Assembly (NCBI GenBank): GCA_024449915.1
Contig: JAMZAV010000027.1
Location: 124,001 to 188,000, forward strand
Direction of reading: 5' to 3'
DNA from: Sweltsa coloradensis
Lineage: Eukaryota; Arthropoda; Insecta; Plecoptera; Chloroperlidae
DNA length: 64,000 nucleotides
Positions 23,301-32,157 of the stretch are shown here, in pieces (positions within the stretch are counted from its first letter, which is position 1; every line of letters starts with the position of its first letter). The notes beneath the pieces are model-generated. The model made no database searches. It was not told the origin of the DNA and was given only the letters and a program-made list of their open reading frames with translations. The translations under genes and the position numbers were made by a program.

Positions 23301-25501
23301 GGCGAAAATTGGTGTTTTGGGAAAATTTCCTAAATCGGCTTTAACCTGCTTCTCTTTTGGTCCACATAGCAAAGTACCAATCTAAAATGCCCCTTTATAA
23401 CATCGTGTCTTGAAACTGTGCCCAAATATACCCTCAAACACGCAAAAATATGCATTCCAAAATCACACCCCATCTTGGTAATAAGCATATTTTGACCGAA
23501 CTACTTGCCCAAATTACAAAACAAAATATAGAGAATTTACAGAAAAGGCTGTCGAGTACGTCAATAATGGCCAATATTTTTTTGGATCAAAATCCTCCAA
23601 GGTCACGGAGCATAAAGATCGTCCCCATGTTATTTCTTATGGGAGATTTTTGCCGATGGGACCTAGCTCGAAAAATGTCATGTTTGACAATTTTTTGGGA
23701 AGTCATGGTGGCCCCAATAATTTTTCTGTTAATTGCTAAATTCATTACTAGTTAGCCTGAATGAAATATATTTTTTGAGTTTAGCGGTTAAATACCCCTT
23801 TAACCAAAACCACGTGACTATGGTAACGTCGCCATAGTAAAACATGATTCTGCCATGAAGTTACCTTGACCCGGCGCCTCCACCAAAACCACGTGACTAT
23901 GGTAACGTCGCCAAGTAAAACATATGATTCTGCCATGAAGTTACCTTGACCCGGCGCCTCCACCAAAACCACGTGACTATGGTAACGTCGCCACAGTAAA
24001 ACATTTGATTCTGCCATGAAGTTACCTTGACCCGGCGCCTCCACTAAACCACGTGACTATGGTAACGTCGCCACAGTAAAACATATGATTCTGCCATGAA
24101 GTTACCTTGACCCGGCGCCTCCACCAAAACCACGTGACTATGGTAACGTCGCCATAGTAAATCATTTGATTCTGCCATAAAGTTATCTTGACCCGGCGCC
24201 TCCATCAAAACCACGTAACTATGGTAACGTCGCCATAGTAAAATCATATGATTCTGCCATAAAGTTACCTTGACCCGGCGCCTCCACCAAAACCACGTGA
24301 CTATGGTAACGTCGCCATAGTAAAACATATGATTCTACCATGAAGTTACCTTGACCCGGCGCCTCCATCAAAACCACGTGACTATGGTAACGTCGCCATA
24401 GTAAAACATATTATTCTGCCATGAAGTTACCTTGACCCGGCGCCTCCACCAAAACCACGTGACTATGGTAACGTCGCCACAGTAAAACATTTGATTCTGC
24501 CATGAAGTTACCTTGACCCGGCGCCTCCACCAAAACCACGTGACTATGGTTACGTCGCCATAGTAAAACATATGATTCTGCCATGAAGTTACCTTGACCC
24601 GGCGCCTCCACCAAAACCACGTGACTATGGTAACTTTCGCCATAGTAAAAATATGATTCTGCCATGAAGTTACCTTGACCCGGCGCCACCACTAAAACCA
24701 CGTGACTATGGTAACGTCGCCATAGTAAAACATATGATTCTGCCATGAAGTTACCTTGACCCGGCGCCTCCACTAAAACCACGTTACTACTTGGCAACGT
24801 CCATTTAAGTGCGAGAAATTGCACTTTTGAATGTGTAGTGCTAATAATTATAGGTAGGCCTATATTATGCTGTAAATTAGAGGAGAACGTTATTTTGTTT
24901 TTATTTTCAAAAGTCTTAAGGTATTTCCATGAATCGATGGACATTGAATCAATGGACATAACCAAGAGATCAATATGGATGGACACCGTTTTTGAAAAAC
25001 CGTTCACTTTACAAAGACTTTTAAAAACTTACCATCTATCTGTGTTCAATCAAGGACCTCTATATACTTTTTCCTTTTTTTACACTATATACTAAAGTAT
25101 ATAGAGGGCCTTGGTTCAATACAGGTCATTATTCAAATGTTTCTAGATCATCAATATTTTCTAATATTTTTCTTCTCATATATATTTTTTTATTTCTCGT
25201 TTTATTTACAGTGGAAGTAACCCTTCGAGGGCCAGTAGATGGTGACACTGGTATGGTTATGAACATCAACGACCTAAAGAAATACATGAACTCTGCTATA
25301 ATGGATACGATGGACCATAAGAATCTCGACATGGACGTCCCTTACTTTCGAGATATCGTGAGTACTACCGAGAACGTCGCCGTTTTCATTTGGAACAACC
25401 TCCGAGAACTAATTCCCAATAAGGACATACTTTACGAAGTGAAAATCTACGAGACTGAGAAAAACATTGTGATATTTCGCGGGGAACACAATCGTAACTA
25501 A
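17372..25501 (+). CDS. PTS: 6-pyruvoyltetrahydropterin synthase, three exons
   Basis: The enzyme converts 7,8-dihydroneopterin triphosphate to 6-pyruvoyltetrahydropterin, the second step of tetrahydrobiopterin synthesis, in the cytosol. Exons: 17372-17439, 22258-22337 and 25212-25501, each with GTAAG-type donors and CAG acceptors; phases join cleanly (AG+C, G+TG). The product is 145 aa, the same length as the human enzyme. Visible residues: zinc ligands His19 (SACHRLH) and His44/His46 (NGHGHNY); catalytic Cys38 (YGKCNN), Asp84-His85 (MDHKNLD) and Glu130 (YETEKN); the STTENVAV block at 100-107. All family-defining residues are present, so it should be active. The start [13 protein letters not shown] is the first ATG. 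Intron 1 carries an ACTAGG element and a SINE; intron 2 carries two tandem arrays. An AATAAA signal follows the stop by 46 nt. Confidence 0.96.
17803..17843 (+). repeat. Decayed start of the CAACCGTTAGGTCATA repeat
   Basis: GGGCGCTTCAACCGGTTAGA followed by TCATATTGCGCC resembles the left end of the repeat at 16474-16690. It lies in PTPS intron 1. Confidence 0.35.
18763..19575 (+). mobile_element. ACTAGG-end element, type B, in PTPS intron 1
   Basis: The 5' end is ACTAGGAAAACGCTTAAG with subterminal TTGGATGAGCG; the 3' end is CTACGCTCATCCAA after a run of CGCTTCGCTCGCT-type repeats. The interior repeats a GCTCAAATTTCACACG block about three times. It is closely related to 61635-62237. No transposase. 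Confidence 0.78.
20945..21135 (-). repeat. tRNA-derived SINE, best-preserved copy
   Basis: On the minus strand GGCTCGAGCGCTCGACTC precedes GATCCCGGGTTCGAATCCCG, a perfect T-arm with B box. A body follows containing CGGCAATCCTGACTGAAGG and AGGTTTTCCTCAGTCGTTAA. The anticodon arm does not fold well, so it is a SINE head and not a tRNA gene. Shorter relatives are at 4640 and 6370. Confidence 0.6.
22652..22880. repeat. Tandem array, three ~75-bp units (PTPS intron 2)
   Basis: Three units start at AGATTCTAGGAGTCAGGGAG (22656, 22731, 22805) and end in CCCGGCACCTCCACCAAAC. They differ by a few bases. The reading frame through them reflects the repeat, not a protein. The unit end is shared with the arrays at 23803 and 60760. 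Confidence 0.9.
23803..24800. repeat. 81-bp minisatellite, ~13 copies (PTPS intron 2)
   Basis: The unit begins CCAAAACCACGTGACTATGG, runs through TAACGTCGCCATAGT and TGATTCTGCCATGAAGTTAC, and ends TTGACCCGGCGCCTCCA. CACGTG positions fall at 23811, 23890, 23970, 24050, 24131, then about every 81 bp to 24699; position 24212 has CACGTA and 24780 has CACGTT. Because 81 is 27 codons, the minus strand shows long repetitive open frames, which are by-products of the period. Each unit has a small inverted repeat (CTATGG..CCATAG). Older-looking units lie at the two edges. Confidence 0.95.
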
Positions 25502-25547
25502 TAACAGACTCAATATATACATGGTACACACCACACGGAATAACATG

Positions 25548-25553
25548 AATAAA
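25548..25553 (+). promoter_or_regulatory. Candidate poly(A) signal of PTPS
   Basis: AATAAA lies 46 nt after the PTPS stop codon; it is the first such hexamer downstream. Confidence 0.6.
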
Positions 25554-25738
25554 TTGTGAACAAAGGTGGAATGCAAAGCTGACTGAAGTAATGTTATACT
25601 AGACCCTCGTATCAAATAATCACAATCTGAAGTAAGTATCACATTGTTCCATAGTTTGTGGCACTGTGCGTGACTCTCCAACCCTCCAAAATTCCCTTCC
25701 AATTCGACTCGTAGGTAACTTTCGAGTTTATTTGGTTT

Positions 25739-25835
25739 TAGGGCTCGTCAACCATTAGGTCATAATGCGCCACTCTAGCCTAGAGTATGTGGGGAGATCC
25801 AGCCACAGGCAGATGGAAATCGTAACTCATGTGTG
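25739..25835 (+). repeat. Dispersed repeat (CAACCRTTAGGTCATA family), truncated
   Basis: GTCAACCATTAGGTCATAAT..GCCACTCTAGCCTAG matches 16474-16690 and 50101-50452. It ends beside the target duplication of the hAT-like element. Confidence 0.55.
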
Positions 25836-26100
25836 GTGTGCAGTGTTGGGCCAGATAACCAAAAATATTTTCTAGATAAAGATAAGATAACTACACAAAT
25901 AATCATAAGATAATAGATAACGAAATTGGAAATCATGTAGATAAAGATAACAGATAACCATTGTTATCTAGATAATAGATAACCAGATAACAAAGTAGGG
26001 AAAATGCAAGGTACATAATTGAAGTGTTTGATTCTGACTGTACCTAATCATGACACATAATAACCTACTAGACCGATTTAAATGAAGGCATCTATACTAA

Positions 26101-26814
26101 TTATTAAGCGAGCGAAGCGAGCGTTTCCATTTGACTCTGCCGGAAAAATTAGTCACTGTTTTTTTTTTTTTTTTTTGTTTGTTTGTTTTTTTGTTTGTAT
26201 GTCTCGCCATAACGTTCGAACGGAGGCTCGGATCGAGTTGAAATTTTGACCATCCGCAAGCTTCGTTCTCGATTGAATGCCATTAGTTTTGTGGCAAAAT
26301 CGTTCAAAAAGTTAAAAAGTTACATTAAAGTTAATCGAAAGTTTTTTTTTCAAACTAAACGGCGACAAAATCTGAGATAGCCAAATCATTTAGAATGTCC
26401 GTCCGGTCACGAATATGATAATTTTATTTTGATCCGATAAGTAGTGTAGATGGAAATTACATTATAACAAAAGTAACGTTGCCATGGCAACGAAAATACG
26501 CGCGAAGTTTCTAATGCACTGCCACCTAGAAGTAATCAAAATACTTTCGAGGAAGCAGTCTATTATTTGTCAACAAAGAGTTTAAATAGTTTTCCCAAGG
26601 AGTCAAGGTCCTCTAGATGGCGGTGGATTTTATCTACAAAGTAAAGGTTTACACACGGGTTTACCCAAATACCTTGGCAATAATAAATAATATTGGAAAC
26701 ATGGCCCTGTGGAGAGCGAACGTCGCAAATTTGAAAATTTAAAAAAATGTGCAATGTGGGTCTAGCTATAGCACGTGCTCGCTTATCAACGCGTCCAACT
26801 GAGCGTTTCCTAGT
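26101..26814 (-). mobile_element. ACTAGG-end element, type C', nested in the hAT-like element
   Basis: Minus-strand copy: TTATTAAGCGAGCGAAGCGA at the low end is the 3' terminus, and GCTCGCTTATCAACGCG then GAGCGTTTCCTAGT the 5' terminus. The TAAGCGAGC box is shared by the two ends. A T-run near 26159-26176 follows the 3' repeats. Confidence 0.78.
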
Positions 26815-26887
26815 ATTACCACTGTGCAACAAACACAATTCAAATCATCAAATTTCAATAAACAATGAATGAAATGAACACCAAACG

Positions 26888-27544
26888 TTATTAAGCGAGC
26901 GTTTTAATTTGACTCTGCCGTAAAAAATAGTCACTGGTTTTTTTTGTTTTTGTTTTTTGTTTGTATGTCTCGCCATAGCGTTCGAACGGAGGTTCGGTTC
27001 GAGTGGAAATTTGAACCATCCGCAAGCTTTGTTCTGGATTGAATGCCATTAGTTTTGTGGCTAGATCGTTCAAAAAGTTCAAAAGTTCAAAGTTAAAAAA
27101 CGGCGACAAAATCTGAGGTGGCCAAATCATTTAGAATGTCCGTCCGGTCACGAATATGTTAATTTTATTTTGATCCCATAAGTAGTGTAGATGGAAATTA
27201 CATTATAACAAAAGTCGCACGAGGTTTCTGGCCACTATGCACTGCCACCTAGAAGTAATCAAAATACTATTGAGGAAGCAGTGTATTATTTGTTACCAAA
27301 GAGTTAAAATAGTTTTCCCAAGGAAATGATGTCAAGGTCCTCTAGATGGCGGTGGATTTTATCCACAAAGTAAAGGTTTACCCACGGGTTTATCAAAATA
27401 CCTTGGCAATAATAAATAATACTGGAAACATGGCCCCGTGGACAGCGAACGTCGCAAATTTTAAAATTAAAAAAAAAATGTGCAATGTGGGTCTAGCTAT
27501 AGCACGTGCTCGCTTATCAACGCGTCCAACTGAGCGTTTCCTAA
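26888..27544 (-). mobile_element. ACTAGG-end element, type C', second nested copy
   Basis: Same orientation and structure as the copy 73 bp to its left, about 90% alike by eye; the 3' GAGCG repeat is reduced to TTATTAAGCGAGCGTTTT and the 5' end is mutated to CCTAATT. The two form a head-to-tail pair. Confidence 0.75.
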
Positions 27545-28426
27545 TTACAATGTAGTATGTCAGAGTTAGGCCTGCATATTATCATGCATCGGTAAATTTC
27601 TTATGCTAGATTAATATTTCAATAGATGCACCCTAAAAAAAAACAAGGAATAATTTACATAGTATATGAAAAGAAGCCAATCGGCTATATTACTTGCTAG
27701 AGAAGAGTTTACAGGAAAGAAAAGAAGATACAAAACAGCCCGGGACTCAAGTTTTGAAATAGTTTTGAAATTGGCACTTTAATCAATGGCACTATGCATG
27801 CACATTTTCACTTCCTGATTTTTTCTTTTCTTTCCCAACCTTTAAAGTCTTCTCTTGCAAATACACTTGGGAATAAATTGTCCAATTAATCCTACTTATA
27901 AAAAGTGATTACAGTTGGGCCTGGCCTACTGTTGCTAATGATTACTGTTTTGGATGAAGTCTACCATTTGAGAACATTAGCGCTCAGGTGGAGACCTAGG
28001 TACTATATGAAGATTAAAATTTATTTTTAAAAGGATAAGGGTAGGGGTTGTCTATTTCATTAATCATAATGGAAGAACAGCAACTAAGGACTAATATTAA
28101 TCAACCAATAATCTATTTAGACAATTTTTGCACTCTATCGTCGACCCCGCGAAGCGCAACTTGACTTGTGGAGTTGAAAACTTCACTTGTTCAGCTTGGG
28201 TTACTATTTGCACTATTTGTGACTAAGAGCTTTCCACTAGTCAAAAATTAAATAACCATCCAAATATATTACTTAGGTAAGGTAGGCCCATAGTAGGCCT
28301 CTGTTTATTATCTGTAAGGAAAATAATTTATCTAGATAACAGATAATCTAAAAGATAGATACCATCTAGATAAAGATAATAGATAACCAATTTGTTATCT
28401 AGATAATGCCCAACACTGGTGGTGTG

Positions 28427-31400
28427 GGTATGAGCCAAAGGCCCATGCCACTGGAGGAATTTTTTTAAAACTTCTTTGAATGCTTATAAACAACATTAAT
28501 TAAACATAACTTTTAGTCCCTTTGGTCCACATTGTCAGATATTATAAGTTATAACATTATGCTATCTTGCAAGTGTTATATTCAAGTTGTTTTAATTGTC
28601 TACGTGACTGATTAGCAATAACAAGTTTCATTTTGAGTTTTGACTAGTATTAATTAAGACACTTGCAAGTAAACTTTTAGAGGTTTGTTTATTCTAATTA
28701 TTTGTATTTACACTCTTCATCAAAACACAATTTAGTCCCAATTTTTTCAGTTGTCCTGTATTTTTATTTTTTACATTCATGACTACAGTGTCCAATAATG
28801 ATGGCTTTTTCCATGGTCCGTTTTTATTATTGACTTGAATTGGTAAATTACCTTTAAAAAATGACCTACTCACAAAGATAGTTGAGCAGTACAATTTAAT
28901 TTACTGCCATTACATCAACACAACACACACAGATCCCAGTGCACATTAACTAGACATTGGAATTTATATCCTAAAACAGAAAGGTAACTGGGAAGTAGGC
29001 CTATACTTATAAGCATGACACTAAAGCACATTTAGAAACAATTCTTTAAAGCAAAGCATCTTAAATAAAGTAACAACCATTAAAATACTTCAGCAACAGC
29101 AGCATACAATACCAAATTTACCAGTAAATTATCAGACATAATTTTACAGCAATATACAAATCACCAATTTAACTTTCTCGTCTGTAAATTTACCCGAGTT
29201 TTAATTTAATTTTAAACCCACATCACTATAATTTTCATAATCAAACTACAGTTCAGCCTCACGCTGCTTGTTGTCACACGAAGGCGAAGGCCACCTTGGT
29301 GTTAAATGTAATGAAGCGGCGCGCACACTTTAACGTCTAGCATTGGTATGATGAGCGACGATGAGATTATGCCAATCAATGTTATGTCTAACAAAGAACA
29401 GAAAATGTAATGAAAGGTAACAGGTAGAGAAAAGTTGTCAAGCACGGACTTGCTCAGGATAACGGGATGTGATTTGGAGTCTTCAAAAATCAGAAAAAAT
29501 ACACTTTTTACTAGGAATTACCTAAATACTGTTTTTATATAAATACACTGACTACTCATAATAGGTTCCAATTTACAAAGATAAGTTAATCAATATTGAA
29601 TATCAATGATACTATAATACACTTTGTAAAATATAACTGCGGCTGTGCAAACTAAACTATTGAGAGTTGTTTGAGGATGCTAGATAGCACCACAAGTAAT
29701 TGCTATACCCAGGCAACACCTAACAAACAATATAGAAACATATTTAATTGCATAATAATAAAATAATTGTTACAATTAGGATAACAATATTATAAGGCAG
29801 GTATATTTAATCATAATTTCCATTAATTTGGTTTGTGCATCTTTCATTTCAAAAGATACAATTGAGAAATTCTGCAAATTTTGTATCGACTGAAAAATGA
29901 AGGCATGCATTATTCATAATTTTGTGGAGAATATTCCACAGAACTTGTTTTAAGTGGCAATAGGAGTATTTGTCAACCATAACATAAAAATAGTTTTGGA
30001 CATCCAAAGACACACAGTTTGTTCAATAACTACATTAGCTTTTAATAAACCTTTGAAAGTATACGTTACTTACAACATAAATATTTTGTGTTTGATTTTT
30101 TTTTTTTTTTTTTTTAGCCAACACCAGAAACATGTTATGAACATTGTTCTCCGCAGTGCGGCTAAGGGTGACAATGCAAGATCGTTTTCAATCGGGGGCA
30201 CACTTTGGCATTGTTGTATTATAATTTTAGTAGGTAGTAGTACTATATATTTTTTACCCCTCTCCAAAAACATAGTCCATAGCATGTAGAAATTGGAAAT
30301 GTTTCTTGATTATTTCCCCCAGCATGCAAATTCCAAACCTCTACACATGAAAAAAATCACTACAAAATTATTGATAGTAAAATTGATGATAATGTGGAAA
30401 GACAGACATTGACAAAGCATGAAGAACTAGGTGTTGAATTTGTTACTTATGGTTAGTTATGGGTGGAAAAACAGGAAGTTCAAACTTGTAGTAGTACATA
30501 CAAACAATAACATTAATTAAAGTACAATGCACTAAGCTGATTAGTGCTAGGTTTAGAGAAGCTAGGTGACAGGATAATAAGGACATGGTTTTCAGATAGA
30601 TAGGACATAAGAAAATATGCAACTAGGCACATATGAATGGGGGGGGGGGCAACGGGGGGATTTCCCCCTCACTTCAGTCTAACACCCAGTCTTGGCATTC
30701 AATGCCATGGCTACACCTGAACTAGTAGCAGGAAGAGATGGAAGGAAGCAAATACAATAATAGGAGACTTACATGCAAGACAAGAGAGCTGGGAGGATGA
30801 GGAAGGAATAAAATTGTGGGAGGAAACAAGAAGTGGAAAAATTTGGTTGCAAAACCCAAGCTGACACTGCCAGAAGTGGGAAAGAAAGGAGATGGATGAT
30901 GATGATGAAGGCAAATTGTGAGATAAGGAGCATTTTCATTGACATTTTGTAACCTAGCCCATCTCTATTATTTATTATGTTGTTGAATACGAGTATAGGT
31001 ACTAATGTTAGAAAAAACAAACATAAATGCAAATTTATTAACTTACCAGTAATTTATTTCATATAGTGCACATTAGATTAGGTACATATTGTGTTTCTGA
31101 TGTTAGGTAGACTAGTAAATAGTAATTATTGCTCCAGTCCAGTTGATAAACACAATACAAAATACAGAACATTAGTTGCTGTTTTAAAGCTTATTCAACA
31201 AAAATGCTTAAAAATACAATTTCAATGAATGTCGTGAAGGCCTGGTATTCATTATGTAAAATGAAATAATTAATACTGTACTTAGTGTACAGTATTGTAG
31301 TAGGTAAATGCCTTTCAAAAGTATTAAGTTGTATGTAGAAGTTACCGTGCCTACAATCAAAATATTTGTCAAATTAAGTCTGTATTATAGCCTACAGGTT

Positions 31401-31560
31401 TTAAGTAAAACACATAAAATAAATAAAACACAGATTAAAGTGTAATTTGTTTCAAGTGGATATCTTGCTCACTCAACTAGCTTATAAAAAGGCAGTCTAT
31501 ATAATTAATCAAGTCACACACACAACCTTTTGTTGGTTGTGATAGAATACCAATCGGCTA
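28427..31560. other. No gene recognised
   Basis: AT-rich intergenic DNA between PTPS and PRADC1. It contains homopolymer runs (T at about 30098-30116, G at 30640-30650) and no reading frame with a recognisable domain. Confidence 0.5.
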
Positions 31561-31565
31561 GGTTA

Positions 31566-31857
31566 GTGTTTGTGATTGGGGAAAGAAGAAATGAGACCAA
31601 CAGCTTACCGTAAACGAGAGGGCAGCTGCGTGAAACTGGCTGGCTAACATATATATTTATTTACAAAACAAGATACACAATGTCGTACGTTTCGACCGTA
31701 AGACGGTCGGTGACCAAGACCGCGTTGGCCGAAACGTACGACATTGTGTATCTTGTTTTGTAAATATATATGTTAACCAGCCAGTTTCACGCAGCTGCCC
31801 ATCTCGTTTAAGGTAAGCTGTTGGTCTCATTTCTTCTTTCCCCAATCACAAACAAAC
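31566..31857. mobile_element. Foldback element, ~128-bp arms
   Basis: The left arm 31566-31694 (GTGTTTGTGATTGGGGAAAG.. to CGTACGTTTCG) is nearly the reverse complement of the right arm 31730-31857. The loop of about 35 bp has its own small hairpin (ACCGTAAGACGGT). It sits next to the 3' end of PRADC1. No coding sequence. Confidence 0.85.
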
Positions 31858-31864
31858 ACATCTT

Positions 31865-31870
31865 TTTATT
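31865..31870 (-). promoter_or_regulatory. Candidate poly(A) signal of PRADC1
   Basis: AATAAA on the minus strand, about 290 nt after the PRADC1 stop and immediately before the foldback element. Confidence 0.45.
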
Positions 31871-32157
31871 ATTCTATAGCTTGTCAAGACAAAAAAGTCA
31901 AAGGATTATTATTTGTTAGCCATAGTGCACAATAGTCTACTACCGTACATGATTGCTCAATCACTAACACTTCATCAAACAATGTTACGCAAAACTATAA
32001 ACAGGTTACTTGGCCCAGTGCAACTATGTAGCAGAGGTAGTTAATTAGCATGAGTATTTTCACAGAAACAAATTAATTTCAATTTTGAAGTCCGCTTGAG
32101 ACATATCTTTTATATAGTTAGTTACGTATTTACAGTACTGGTAATTAGGTAGTAGTA

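Larger units (their letters stand above)
25841..28418. mobile_element. hAT-like non-autonomous transposon with 8-bp target duplication
   Basis: The ends CAGTGTTGGGC and GCCCAACACTG are inverted repeats, flanked on both sides by the identical 8-mer GTGGTGTG (25833-25840 and 28419-28426). An 8-bp duplication with CAGTG-type ends is the hAT hallmark. Both subterminal regions are full of GATAA/TTATCT motifs (TTATCTAGATAA and variants). There is no transposase frame. Two ACTAGG elements are nested inside (26101-26814 and 26888-27544); without them the element would be about 1.2 kb. Confidence 0.88.

Noticed and set aside
23803..24800. CRISPR-like regular repeats
   Set aside because: Units are contiguous with no unique spacers, and the DNA is animal nuclear DNA; it is a minisatellite.
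23781..25007. Long repetitive minus-strand reading frames ([18 protein letters not shown] repeats)
   Set aside because: They follow from an 81-bp (27-codon) minisatellite in a PTPS intron; the frame shifts wherever a unit loses or gains a base, and there is no start or splice context.
31684..31740. CGAAACGTACG in the foldback loop as a second hammerhead ribozyme
   Set aside because: There is a GAAAC-like stretch but no CTGATGA core on either strand at the right distance.
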